Source of the DNA: Clostridiaceae bacterium
Lineage (GTDB): Bacteria; Bacillota; Clostridia; Saccharofermentanales; DTU023
Assembly (NCBI GenBank): GCA_012798865.1
Contig: JAAZMK010000080.1
Location: forward strand, 1-18,782
Direction of reading: 5' to 3'
Length of the DNA: 18,782 nt
Shown here: piece after piece, positions 6,532-17,600 of the stretch
How positions within the stretch are numbered: the stretch's first letter is position 1
Layout of the letters: every line of letters begins with the position of its first letter
Notes under the pieces: generated by a model
Seen by the model: only the letters and a program-made list of their open reading frames with translations
What the model was told of the DNA's origin: nothing
Database searches by the model: none
Program-made: the position numbers and the translations under genes

Positions 6532-8029
6532 CATGATTCCAGGCGTTTCCAGGACGTTCAGCGAGTATTTATTGGTGCCGAATTTGACGACGCGCGACTG
6601 TATCCCGGACAATGTCGTACTGACAACGCCCTTGACCAGGTATCGTCCAGCTGAAGAGGAATGCCCGGTATCGCTGAATATCCCGCTTGTTTCGGCGATT
6701 ATGCAGGCAGTTTCCGACGATCGCATGGCGATTGCTCTCGCTCGACAGGGCGGACTGGCTTTTATCTACGGATCGCAACCAATTGAAAGACAATGCGACA
6801 TGGTCGTTAAAGTAAAGAAATTCAAGGCAGGATTCGTACCGAGCGACAGCAACCTGAAACCGGATGACAAACTGTCGGATATCATTCGCCTGAAAGAGCG
6901 TACAGGTCACTCGACCGTTCCGATCACCGATGACGGGACATCGTCGGGTATACTGCTCGGCATTGTTACGAGTCGCGATTACCGCGTTTCGCGCGCAGAC
7001 CCCGAGACGCCGGTGCGTGAATTTATGACGCCGATTGAGGACATCGTATTCGGTCGCGAGGGGATTTCGCTCAGCGAAGCCAACGACATTATCTGGGATC
7101 ACAAGCTCAATCAGCTTCCGATTCTGGATGAGGACGGTCGACTTGTGTCGCTCGTTTTTAGAAAAGACTACGATCAACATAAGCAGAACCCTTACGAGAT
7201 GCTCGATAAACACAAGCGTCTCTTAGTCGGTGCAGGTATCAATACGCGCGACTACAAGGAGCGAGTACCCGCGCTCATCGAGGCAGGATGTGACGTTCTC
7301 TGCGTCGATTCATCCGACGGTTTTTCCGAATGGCAAAAGGACACGATTGATTTCGTCCGGTCGGAATATGGCGACGATTTTGTGCTCGGTGCCGGGAACG
7401 TTGTCGATGAAGAGGGTTTTCGATTCCTCGCCGAAGCCGGCGCGTCGTTTATCAAGGTAGGAATCGGTGGCGGATCTATCTGTATTACGAGAGAGCAAAA
7501 GGGCATCGGTCGCGGTCAGGCGTCGGCGTTGATCGCTGTGGCGGAAGCGAGGGATCGCTGGTTTGAGGAGACGGGCGTCTACATCCCGATTTGCTCCGAC
7601 GGCGGTATTGTTTATGACTATCATATGGCGTTAGCACTTGCGATGGGAGCCGATTTTCTCATGCTCGGGCGGTATTTTGCCCGGTTTGATGAAAGTCCGA
7701 CGCGGCGCGTGTTGTTAAAGGGAAGTTACGTCAAAGAATACTGGGGCGAGGGCTCAAACCGAGCGCGCAACTGGCAACGATACGATGATGGCGGCACGGG
7801 GCACATGCACTTTGAAGAAGGCGTTGACTCCTATGTTCCTTATGCAGGCAAACTGGCGGATAACGTTAACGTGACGCTGGCAAAGATACGCGCCACGATG
7901 TGTGCCTGCGGTTCCATCGACCTCAAGGAATTCCGGGACAAGTCGCGCTTTGTTGTCGTCTCGCCGACGAGTATCGTGGAGGGTGGCGCGCATAACGTCA
8001 TTCGAAAAGAAAGTCAAATGGAGAACTGA
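6524..8029 (+). CDS. guaB: IMP dehydrogenase (Tritrichomonas foetus-like subfamily)
   Basis: The 501-residue enzyme oxidises IMP to XMP with NAD+, the committed step to GMP. The (beta/alpha)8 barrel is split by a CBS-pair regulatory insert (about residues 95-220). The active-site loop reads GIGGGSICITREQKGIGRGQ with nucleophile Cys320, where most bacteria have GIGPGSICTTR. The flap carries RNWQRY with Arg419-Tyr420, the residues that activate water. CSDGGIVYDYHMALALAMGA and VDSYVPYAG are also present. From memory the protein resembles the IMPDH of the protist T. foetus along most of its length, including the DSSDGFSEWQK segment. It overlaps pyrG by 8 bases, giving an operon head for CTP and GTP supply, and greA follows after 46 bases. 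Confidence 0.95.
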   Translation: MGNMIPGVSRTFSEYLLVPNLTTRDCIPDNVVLTTPLTRYRPAEEECPVSLNIPLVSAIMQAVSDDRMAIALARQGGLAFIYGSQPIERQCDMVVKVKKFKAGFVPSDSNLKPDDKLSDIIRLKERTGHSTVPITDDGTSSGILLGIVTSRDYRVSRADPETPVREFMTPIEDIVFGREGISLSEANDIIWDHKLNQLPILDEDGRLVSLVFRKDYDQHKQNPYEMLDKHKRLLVGAGINTRDYKERVPALIEAGCDVLCVDSSDGFSEWQKDTIDFVRSEYGDDFVLGAGNVVDEEGFRFLAEAGASFIKVGIGGGSICITREQKGIGRGQASALIAVAEARDRWFEETGVYIPICSDGGIVYDYHMALALAMGADFLMLGRYFARFDESPTRRVLLKGSYVKEYWGEGSNRARNWQRYDDGGTGHMHFEEGVDSYVPYAGKLADNVNVTLAKIRATMCACGSIDLKEFRDKSRFVVVSPTSIVEGGAHNVIRKESQMEN

Positions 8030-8075
8030 TAAGTTCTCAGGTAATAATAAATAATCGTTAAAGGAAGCAGGTAGT

Positions 8076-8561
8076 ATGGCAGATATAGTCTATGAAATGA
8101 CATATGGCAAAGTCCTCGAGTACCGAGAGGAACTGGAAGATCGCAAGACACGTGTCGCTGCGGAAATTGCGGAAAGATTGAAAGAAGCTCGTTCGCATGG
8201 GGACGTGACGGAGAACTCCGAGTTCGACGATGCGAAGAAAGCATATGCGGACAATGAGTTCCGTATTATGGAGATCGAACAGATTCTCAAAAATGCGAAA
8301 GTGATCGATGAAAAGGATATCAGCCGCACGCGCGTGACGCTCGGCGGCAAAGTTCTGTTGCGCCACGACAACACAGGTGAAGAAGTGGAATACATGATCG
8401 TATCTGCAAAAGAAGAAGATATTTTCATCGGCAAACTCTGTAGCGATTCGCCTGTCGGTCAGGCGATTCTCGGTAAACGCAAAGGCGACACTGTCGAGGT
8501 GACGACGCCGGCTGGCATTTTTAGCTATACGATCATGAAAATATCAAGACCAAAAGGGTGA
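8076..8561 (+). CDS. greA: Transcription elongation factor GreA
   Basis: The 161-residue protein rescues backtracked RNA polymerase by stimulating transcript cleavage through the secondary channel. An N-terminal coiled coil (about 1-75) carries the acidic tip HGDVTENSEFDDAK, with Asp43 and Glu46 as the Mg-coordinating pair. The FKBP-like C-terminal domain contains SDSPVGQAILGKRKGDTVEV. Length is normal for the family. AAGGA (8061-8065) lies 10 bases before the chosen ATG; an ATG at 8097 is possible but has no better site. The gap to lysS is only 5 bases, and greA-lysS adjacency is common in Gram-positive bacteria. Confidence 0.96.
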   Translation: MADIVYEMTYGKVLEYREELEDRKTRVAAEIAERLKEARSHGDVTENSEFDDAKKAYADNEFRIMEIEQILKNAKVIDEKDISRTRVTLGGKVLLRHDNTGEEVEYMIVSAKEEDIFIGKLCSDSPVGQAILGKRKGDTVEVTTPAGIFSYTIMKISRPKG

Positions 8562-8566
8562 GATAA

Positions 8567-10069
<1,503 letters not shown>

Positions 10070-10071
10070 GT

Positions 10072-10680
10072 TTGTCTATGACGATTCAAACAAGATGGAA
10101 TCAGTTTGTCGATAAATGTATGTCGTGTCGGGCGTGCGAACTCGCCGAATCGCGACAAAATGTCGTCGTATGGCGCGGCGGCATCAAAGCTCCGCTGATG
10201 ATCCTCGGCGAGGGTCCCGGTGCTGACGAGGATCGCTTGGGAAAACCGTTTGTCGGGCGCTCCGGGCAACTTCTCGATCTTCTGTTGTCGAGTTTCGATC
10301 TTAAAGAAAAAGACTACCATATTTGCAACATCGTGAAATGCCGACCGCCCGGCAATCGTGTGCCGACGAGGGAAGAGGCGGCGGAATGTCGCAAGCTTCT
10401 AAGCGAGCAGTTGCGTCTTGTAAGACCGACGGTCTACCTTCTGATGGGCGGAACGGCTTACAAATATTTCACCGGCTCGGATGAGGGCATCACGAGAGTG
10501 CGCGGTCTTTGGATCGAGACGAATAACTGTTTTGTAATGCCTACGTTCCACCCGGCATATGTGCTCCGCGATCCAAGAAAAAAACCGCTTCTCTGGCAGG
10601 ATTTCGCTGCCGTACGCAAGAAGCTTGAGGAGTTATCATTTCTCCCGCCGCTCCGTATCGATGACAATAGCGGAATCTAA
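10072..10680 (+). CDS. Family 4 (iron-sulfur) uracil-DNA glycosylase
   Basis: The 202-residue enzyme removes uracil from DNA, the first step of base excision repair of deaminated cytosine. The family 4 motif GEGPGADEDRLGKPFVG (46-62) and the C-terminal TFHPAYVLR (His160) are present. Four cysteines fit the [4Fe-4S] ligands: Cys19 and Cys22, then Cys90 (KCRPPGNR) and Cys106. A further Cys16 makes a C-x2-C-x2-C run whose first member is not expected to be a ligand. The start is uncertain. TTG 10072 has a G-rich site (10060-10064) at good spacing but overlaps almost none of lysS; the ATG at 10078 is two codons downstream. The neighbours, lysS and uvrB, suggest it is part of a housekeeping repair operon. 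Confidence 0.93.
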   Translation: MSMTIQTRWNQFVDKCMSCRACELAESRQNVVVWRGGIKAPLMILGEGPGADEDRLGKPFVGRSGQLLDLLLSSFDLKEKDYHICNIVKCRPPGNRVPTREEAAECRKLLSEQLRLVRPTVYLLMGGTAYKYFTGSDEGITRVRGLWIETNNCFVMPTFHPAYVLRDPRKKPLLWQDFAAVRKKLEELSFLPPLRIDDNSGI

Positions 10681-10694
10681 CACGGCGACAGACC

Positions 10695-12746
10695 ATGGAT
10701 GACGAATACATGACGATGCACTCGAAGGACAACGTGCTGCCCGGCGTATTTAAGATGCGCACGGATATGACGCCGAAAGGCGACCAGCCGGAGGCGATCG
10801 AACGGCTCGTCCGCGGCATTGAACGCGGAGACCAAGGTCAGACCTTGCTGGGAGTGACAGGTTCCGGCAAAACGTTCACCATGGCGAGCGCCATCGAGAG
10901 AACGCAGCGCCCGGCGCTCATCATCGCCCACAACAAGACGCTGGCAGGTCAGCTGACGGCAGAATTCATGAATTTGTTTCCAGACAATGCCGTCGAGTAC
11001 TTCGTCAGTTACTACGATTATTACCAACCGGAAGCGTACATCCCTTCACGCGATCTCTATATCGAAAAGGACGCCCTGATCAATGACGAGATTGATCGAC
11101 TGCGTCACAAAGCGACATCGTCTCTTCTGGAGCGCCGCGATGTCATTGTTGTCGCGTCAGTCTCATGTATCTATGGTCTCGGCGATCCCGATGATTATAA
11201 GAGCCTGATGGTCAGCCTGCGTCCAGGCATGGTGAGAACGCGTGAGTCAGTCATCGAGGATCTCGTGCGTATACAGTATGTGCGAAACGATTACGAGCTG
11301 AAACGCGGCACGTTCCGAGTTCGCGGCGATACGCTCGATATTTTCCCCGCTTCGGAGGAGAACAAGGTGACGCGCGTCAGTTTCTTCGGCGACGAGATCG
11401 AGGAGATTCGCGAGATTGATGCTGTGAGCGGACGCACGATCACAGGGCGAAATTACGTAGCGATTTTCCCGGCGAGCCACTATGCGACGACGACAGAGAA
11501 GATGAAACGCGCCGTACTCGCCATAAACAAAGAATTGGATGAAAGGCTCACAGTCTTGCGCGATGAAGGCAAACTTATCGAAGCGTATCGTCTCGAGCAA
11601 CGCACGCGCTATGACATGGACATGATGATCGAGACGGGATTTTGCAAGGGCATTGAGAATTATTCGCGCCATCTGACGGGCAGGGCGGAAGGACAACCGC
11701 CTTTTACACTGATGGACTTCTTCCCGGATGATTATCTCCTCTTTATTGATGAATCGCATGTCACCGTTCCGCAAATCGGCGCGATGGTCAAGGGTGACCG
11801 CTCGCGCAAGGAGTCGCTCGTTGAATACGGTTTCCGTCTCCCGTCGGCTTTCGACAATCGCCCGCTGACTTTCGATGAGTTTAATGAGAGGGCTGGACAG
11901 ACGCTCTATGTCTCGGCGACACCGGCTCCTTACGAACTTGAGCAGTCGACACAGATCGTCGAACAGCTCATTCGACCGACGGGACTGCTCGATCCCGTAA
12001 TCTATGTGCGACCTGAAGAGAATCAAATGGAAGATCTCTTGGCTGCTATTCGTGAGACGACAGAAAACGGTGAGCGTTCTCTTGTCTTAACTCTGACGAA
12101 ACAATTTGCTGAAGTGCTCGCCGACTATTTCAAGGAAGAAGGTTTGCGCGTCGAGTATCTGCATTCGGATATCGCGACAGTCGAGCGGTTGACCATTCTG
12201 CGAAAATTGCGGACGGGTGAATTTGACGTACTTGTCGGCATCAATCTTTTGAGAGAGGGACTTGACTTACCGGAAGTGTCGTTGATCGCCATCCTCAACG
12301 CCGACAATATGGGTTTTCTCCGTTCGACGACATCGCTCGTCCAGATCATCGGGCGTGCCGCGCGCAACGTGAACGGTCGCGTCATCCTGTACGCGAACGA
12401 GATTACTGCTGCAATGGAGAAGGCGATCAGCGAGACGAATCGCCGACGTAAAATTCAACATGCTTTTAACGAAAAACACGGCATTATTCCGACAACGATT
12501 AAAAAAGAGATTCGCGACTTGATCGATACGACATTTGATATTGTCGCTGACGAGGAGCTCGATCCGATTGAAGAGATCGAAGTCTTTGAAAAGGAAATCT
12601 CGACGTGGACGTATCACGAACTCCAGAAACGCGCGAAGCAAGTGGAAAAGGAGATGCGTTCGGCGGCTTCGCGTCTCGACTTCGAACTCGCCGCTATGCT
12701 GCGCGACCAGCTGATCGTACTCAAGGGAGCGATGGGAGGAAAATAG
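10695..12746 (+). CDS. uvrB: UvrABC excinuclease subunit B
   Basis: The 683-residue protein verifies damage and recruits UvrC in nucleotide excision repair. In order: Walker A GVTGSGKT (53-60, Lys59), the beta-hairpin region YYDYYQPEAYIPSRDLYIEK, DESHVT box, YVSATPAPYELE, YLHSDIATVERL, GINLLREGLDLPEVSL, motif VI IIGRAARN, and a C-terminal UVR domain (about 640-680) for UvrC contact. In the segment normally reading DADKEGFLRSE, this protein has NADNMGFLRST (535-545). The N-terminus has about 18 extra residues before the usual start, and the site before ATG 10695 (GGCGA) is weak. ATGs at 10710 and 10716 are alternatives. The start is 14 bases after the glycosylase gene. uvrA and uvrC are not in the window. 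Confidence 0.96.
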   Translation: MDDEYMTMHSKDNVLPGVFKMRTDMTPKGDQPEAIERLVRGIERGDQGQTLLGVTGSGKTFTMASAIERTQRPALIIAHNKTLAGQLTAEFMNLFPDNAVEYFVSYYDYYQPEAYIPSRDLYIEKDALINDEIDRLRHKATSSLLERRDVIVVASVSCIYGLGDPDDYKSLMVSLRPGMVRTRESVIEDLVRIQYVRNDYELKRGTFRVRGDTLDIFPASEENKVTRVSFFGDEIEEIREIDAVSGRTITGRNYVAIFPASHYATTTEKMKRAVLAINKELDERLTVLRDEGKLIEAYRLEQRTRYDMDMMIETGFCKGIENYSRHLTGRAEGQPPFTLMDFFPDDYLLFIDESHVTVPQIGAMVKGDRSRKESLVEYGFRLPSAFDNRPLTFDEFNERAGQTLYVSATPAPYELEQSTQIVEQLIRPTGLLDPVIYVRPEENQMEDLLAAIRETTENGERSLVLTLTKQFAEVLADYFKEEGLRVEYLHSDIATVERLTILRKLRTGEFDVLVGINLLREGLDLPEVSLIAILNADNMGFLRSTTSLVQIIGRAARNVNGRVILYANEITAAMEKAISETNRRRKIQHAFNEKHGIIPTTIKKEIRDLIDTTFDIVADEELDPIEEIEVFEKEISTWTYHELQKRAKQVEKEMRSAASRLDFELAAMLRDQLIVLKGAMGGK

Positions 12747-12767
12747 CATTGCTTTTCTAATGCTTTT
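12745..12767 (+). terminator. Weak hairpin with short T-run after uvrB
   Basis: AGCATT (12745-12750) pairs with AATGCT (12759-12764) over an 8-base loop and is followed by TTT. The stem begins in the uvrB stop codon. It is short and AT-rich, so termination may be partial. The rest of 12768-12852 holds a TTGACA (12794-12799) with no good -10 at 16-18 bases. Confidence 0.35.
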
Positions 12768-12849
12768 CGAAGCGTATTCCTTTTTGCTGCTTTTTGACAT
12801 TTCCATTACTTATTACACTTGTTTTTCGTATCGGGCGATCCCTCCTCTG

Positions 12850-12858
12850 TGATAGACT
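12850..12858 (+). promoter_or_regulatory. Candidate extended -10 promoter before pgcA
   Basis: TAGACT (12853-12858) is preceded by TGa (12850-12852). No -35 matches at normal spacing. The leader to the pgcA ATG would be about 30 bases. The overall match is modest. Confidence 0.3.
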
Positions 12859-12896
12859 GAATAATAGAGAATTACTTCAATTATAGGGAGATTATT

Positions 12897-14651
12897 ATGT
12901 CTATTTCACGTGCACAAACTGTTTACCAAAGTTGGCTGGAAAACCCCGCCCTCGATGCGGCGACACTCGCTGAACTCGTTGCGATTGCGGACGATACGGT
13001 CGAAATCGAAGATCGATTTTACCAGGATCTTCAGTTCGGAACGGCAGGGCTTCGCGGGATTATGGGTGCCGGTACCAACCGTATGAACCGCTATACGGTT
13101 GCACGTGCGGCTGAAGGTTTTGCTCTCCATCTCAAGTCGCTCGGTGAAGAAGCGTGCGAGCGCGGGATTGCCATCTCGTACGATTCGCGCAATCGTTCGC
13201 GTGAGTTCGCCGAGTTGTCGGCAGCTGTCTTCATTACGAACGGTCTGCGTGTCTATTTTTCCGATGAGCTTCGTCCTGTGCCGATCCTGTCCTATGCTAT
13301 CCGTCAACACCGATGCGTCGGCGGCATCATGATGACAGCAAGCCACAACCCGAAGATGTATAACGGTTTTAAGGCTTATGGTGAAGACGGCGCGCAACTC
13401 GGACCGGAGGATGCCGACCATGTCGCCGAGGTGATGGCGACCGTGACGGATCTCACGGGTGTTTTGCAGAAGACGCTTTCATTCGAAGAAGCGATTCGCT
13501 CTCCCTTGTTTCATTTCATGGGCGCGGAACTCGATGACATGTATGACGAGATGTTATTGTCACTGACTCTGAACGGAGACCTCGTCCGCAAACATCACGA
13601 CCTCCCGATTGTCTATTCGCCGCTTAACGGTACAGGCAATAAGCCTGTTCGTCGTATATTAAAGAAGCACGGCTTTACGAATGTTCAAGTCGTTCCGGAG
13701 CAGGAATTGCCGGACGGCAATTTCCCGACGACCCCTACTCCAAATCCGGAGCTTGCTGAGACACTGGAACTCGCCATCGCGCAGGCGAAGAGGACGGGTG
13801 CCGTCCTCGTGCTTGCGACGGATCCCGACGCCGACCGCGTCGGTGTCGCCGTCAGGACAAAAGACGATTCATTTGTTCTCTTATCAGGCAACGAGATCGG
13901 TCTTTTGCTGATGGATTATGTCTTGGGCACGAAAGATGCGCGCGGCGAATTGAGTGACGGTTCTTTCTGTGTATCCACTGTCGTTTCGTCACGGCTGACG
14001 GAAGCTATTTCGGAACGCTACGGGACAGGTCTGCACTTATCCTTGACAGGTTTCAGACATATCGCGGGGGAGATTCATAAGCACGGAGATGTCGCGGGTG
14101 GATCGTTCGAATTCGGCTACGAGGAGAGTTTCGGCTATCTCATCGGAAAAGACGTTCGAGATAAAGATGCCGTTGTCAGCTGTCTCATGATTGCAGAGAT
14201 TGCGGCTGTCGCGGCGGAAGACGGTGAGACGATTGTCGACCGTGTTGAGAAGATGTACCGCACGTACGGATTTGCCGCGGAGAATACGATTTCGATTTTT
14301 AGAGAGGGCAAAGTCGGGCAGGAAAAAATCGCCCGTGCCATGAACGGTCTTCGTGAGAACCCCCTCGACGCGTTTGATGCGCTCGGCATTCGTACGCTTT
14401 CCGATTTTAAGCGAGGCGAGGTTATGAATTTCACTACGGGAGAGAGGGAATCGCTCGATTTCCCCGAGAGCAATGTTCTCCTGTACCAACTGGACGGGCA
14501 TGATTTTATGTGTGTTAGACCGTCAGGCACCGAGCCCAAAATTAAGGTTTACTTCGGTTGCTACGGCAATGACCGTGATGATGTGGAGGCGCGTCAGAAA
14601 AAGTACGAGCAGATCGTTTTGGACCGCGTCAACGTGTTGCTGGAAGAATAA
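12897..14651 (+). CDS. pgcA: Alpha-phosphoglucomutase / phosphomannomutase family protein (PgcA type)
   Basis: The 584-residue enzyme interconverts glucose 1-phosphate and glucose 6-phosphate, supplying UDP-glucose for wall polymers and glycolipids. The family landmarks are in order. FGTAGLRGIMGAGTNRMN is near residue 45. The phosphoserine loop is TASHNPKMYNG with Ser149. The Mg loop is DPDADR (Asp309, Asp311, Asp313). The sugar loop is GYEESFGY, and the phosphate-binding loop is RPSGTEPKIKVY. Length matches Bacillus PgcA (581) rather than the shorter GlmM or ManB. A phosphopentomutase or mannose specificity cannot be excluded from sequence. AGGGAG (12885-12890) lies 6 bases before ATG. dnaE starts 6 bases after the stop. 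Confidence 0.93.
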   Translation: MSISRAQTVYQSWLENPALDAATLAELVAIADDTVEIEDRFYQDLQFGTAGLRGIMGAGTNRMNRYTVARAAEGFALHLKSLGEEACERGIAISYDSRNRSREFAELSAAVFITNGLRVYFSDELRPVPILSYAIRQHRCVGGIMMTASHNPKMYNGFKAYGEDGAQLGPEDADHVAEVMATVTDLTGVLQKTLSFEEAIRSPLFHFMGAELDDMYDEMLLSLTLNGDLVRKHHDLPIVYSPLNGTGNKPVRRILKKHGFTNVQVVPEQELPDGNFPTTPTPNPELAETLELAIAQAKRTGAVLVLATDPDADRVGVAVRTKDDSFVLLSGNEIGLLLMDYVLGTKDARGELSDGSFCVSTVVSSRLTEAISERYGTGLHLSLTGFRHIAGEIHKHGDVAGGSFEFGYEESFGYLIGKDVRDKDAVVSCLMIAEIAAVAAEDGETIVDRVEKMYRTYGFAAENTISIFREGKVGQEKIARAMNGLRENPLDAFDALGIRTLSDFKRGEVMNFTTGERESLDFPESNVLLYQLDGHDFMCVRPSGTEPKIKVYFGCYGNDRDDVEARQKKYEQIVLDRVNVLLEE

Positions 14652-14657
14652 TCGTCC

Positions 14658-17600
14658 ATGTCCTTTACACACTTACACCTTCACACTGAATACAGTCTCC
14701 TTGACGGTGCCATCCGTATCAAAGAACTCCCGGACCGCCTGAAGGAAATGGGGATGGACGCGTGCGCGATCACTGATCATGGCGCCATGTACGGGATTCT
14801 CGATTTCTACAGAACGATGAAGGCGAACGGCATCCACCCGATTATCGGGTGTGAGGTTTATGTGGCGCCTCGAAGCCATAAAGAGAAGGAGGGAGCCGCT
14901 GACCGCGATCCTTCTCATCTCATTCTTCTTGCCGAAAACAACGAAGGCTATCACAACCTCATCAAGCTCGTCTCTGCCGGTTTCGTGGACGGGTTTTACT
15001 ACCGTCCGCGCATTGATAAGGAACTGCTGGAAAAACACCACGACGGGCTTATCGCGCTATCCGCGTGTCTTTCGGGTGAAGTGCCTCGTCTCATTCTTGA
15101 CGGGCAGCGCGAACGAGCCGTTGAAGTCGCACTGGAGCATCGCGATCTGTTCGGTGCCGACAACTATTTCCTTGAAATACAGGCGAACGGTTTGCCCGAG
15201 CAGGCTCTCGTCAATCAGGAGCTGATCATGATCAGTCGCGAGACCGGTATCCCGCTCGTCGCCACGAACGACTGTCATTATTTGAATAAGGACGACGCTT
15301 TTGCGCACGACGTTCTTTTGTGTATGCAGACGGGCAAAACGCTGAATACTCCTGATCGGATGAAAATGGAAACGGACACGCTGTATGTGCGTTCTCCGGA
15401 GGAAATGGCTGAGATGTTCGCCTCGACGCCGGAGTCACTGACGAATACGGCGGTGATCGCTAAGCGTTGCCAAGTCGAGCTCGAATTCGGAAAACTCTCG
15501 TTGCCGCATTTTGAGACGCCGCCGGGAGAGACGGCAGTCGATATGCTTCGACGCCTCTGCTTGGAGGGTCTCGACCGGCGTATGGCTGCGAGGAAGACGG
15601 GGATTGACCGGGATGAGTATCTCGCGCGCATTGAATATGAGCTCGAAGTGATCAACGGCATGGGATATACCGACTACTACCTGATCGTCTGGGACTTTAT
15701 CCGATATGCGAGGGAGCAAGGCATCATGGTCGGACCCGGTCGCGGTTCGGGTGCCGCGTCGCTTGTCGCCTACACGCTTTTCATCACGGATATCGATCCT
15801 CTCCAATACGGTCTACTCTTTGAGCGCTTTCTCAACAAGGAACGCGTCAGCATGCCCGACTTCGATGTCGATTTCTGTTATGAGCGTCGCGGCGAAGTGA
15901 TCGACTACGTTACGAACAAATATGGAGCCGATCATGTCTGCCAAGTCATCACGTTCGGGACTTTGGCAGCCCGTGCGGTGATTCGCGATGTCGGACGCGC
16001 ACTCGATCTGTCCTATGCTGACACGGATCGCATCGCGAAAATGGTGCCGAATCAGCTGAAGATGACAATTGACAGAGCACTTGATTTAAATCCGGAACTG
16101 AGGATGCTTTACGAGGAAGATCCCGTAACGAAACGCGTAATCGATCTCGCCAAGCGTTTCGAGGGCATGCCGCGCCACGCGTCGACACATGCGGCAGGCG
16201 TTATTATTGCCGGCGAACCCGTGTGCTCAATTGCACCGCTTGCTCGCAACGATGAGTCGATTGTCGTTCAATTTACGAAAGATGATATCGAGGATGTCGG
16301 TCTTCTCAAATTTGACTTTCTTGGGCTTCGCACGTTGACCGTATTGCAGGAGACGTCGCGCCTCGTACAGGAGAAGACTGGGACGGGCATCGATTTCAAT
16401 TCGATGACTTTCGATGACCCGAACGTATACGAGATGATCAGCCGTGGCGATACGGATGCCGTTTTCCAACTGGAGAGCGGCGGCATGACGCAATTTATGC
16501 GCGATCTGAAACCTGAGACATTTGAGGACATCATTGCGGGCATTTCGCTATTTCGTCCGGGACCTATGGATCAGATTCCGCGATACGTCGCGGCGCGTCA
16601 CGACCCGAGTAAGATCAAATACGATACGCCTTTGTTGAAACCAATCCTTGAAGTGACTTACGGCGTCATGGTTTACCAAGAGCAGGTCATGCGCACCGTG
16701 CGGTCGGTTGCCGGTTTTTCTATGGGACAGGCGGACAACGTGCGCCGCGCGATGGGGAAGAAAGACGAGAAACTCCTTCAGAGTCTGCGAACTCTTTTTA
16801 TAGAGGGCGGTGTCGATGAGAAGGGCGCAGAGGTGCCGGGCGCACTTGCCAATGGCGTGCCGCGAAAAGTCGCCGAGAAACTGTTCGAGGATATCAGAGC
16901 TTTCGCAGGTTACGCCTTTAACAAGGCGCACGCCGCACCGTATGCCGCCGTCGCCTACTATACGGCGTGGTGCAAATACTATTATCCAGTCGAGTTCATG
17001 GCGGCGATCTTAAATTCGTATCTTGGCGATTTGGCAAAGGCGGCTCGATATGTCGGCGCGGCGGAGGCGATGGGAATTCGTGTTTTGCCTCCTGATATCA
17101 ACAAGAGTGTCGCGCGCTTCGCGCCTGAAGGCGATGCGATTCGGTTCGGACTCGGCGCGATCAAGAACGTCGGTCGTGACGCTATCGAGGCGCTTGTATC
17201 GGAAAGAAAGAGAGAAGGCGATTATAAGTCATTCGGCGATTTCCTGAGACGAATGTGCGACACGGCGGTCAATAAAAAGATGATCGAGAGTCTTGTGCGT
17301 TCTTCTGCCTGTGACGCTTTCGGCATCACACGCTCGAAGATGATCGCCGTCATCGAGCCGTTTACCAACAGTGTCCTAGCCGCGAAGAGAAAAACCATGG
17401 AAGGGCAAATGTCGTTCTTTGATTTCACGACGGATGAATCATTCTCTCGCCTTGACGAACCGGATTACCCGAATGTTCCTGAATTTCCTTTGCTCGAGCG
17501 TCTTGCCATGGAAAAGGAAATGACGGGACTTTACGTGACGGGACATCCTCTCAGCTCATACCAGACAGCTTTGCGGGCACTCCCGCTCGTCTCAAGCGAC

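Noticed and set aside
11247..12026. 259-codon frame on the minus strand inside uvrB
   Set aside because: Antisense to clear uvrB motifs, no ribosome binding site or known motif; the absence of stops reflects codon use on the other strand.
12794..12822. TTGACA at 12794-12799 as the main pgcA promoter
   Set aside because: No acceptable -10 is found 16-18 bases downstream; the nearest candidate (TACACT, 12814-12819) is only 14 bases away.
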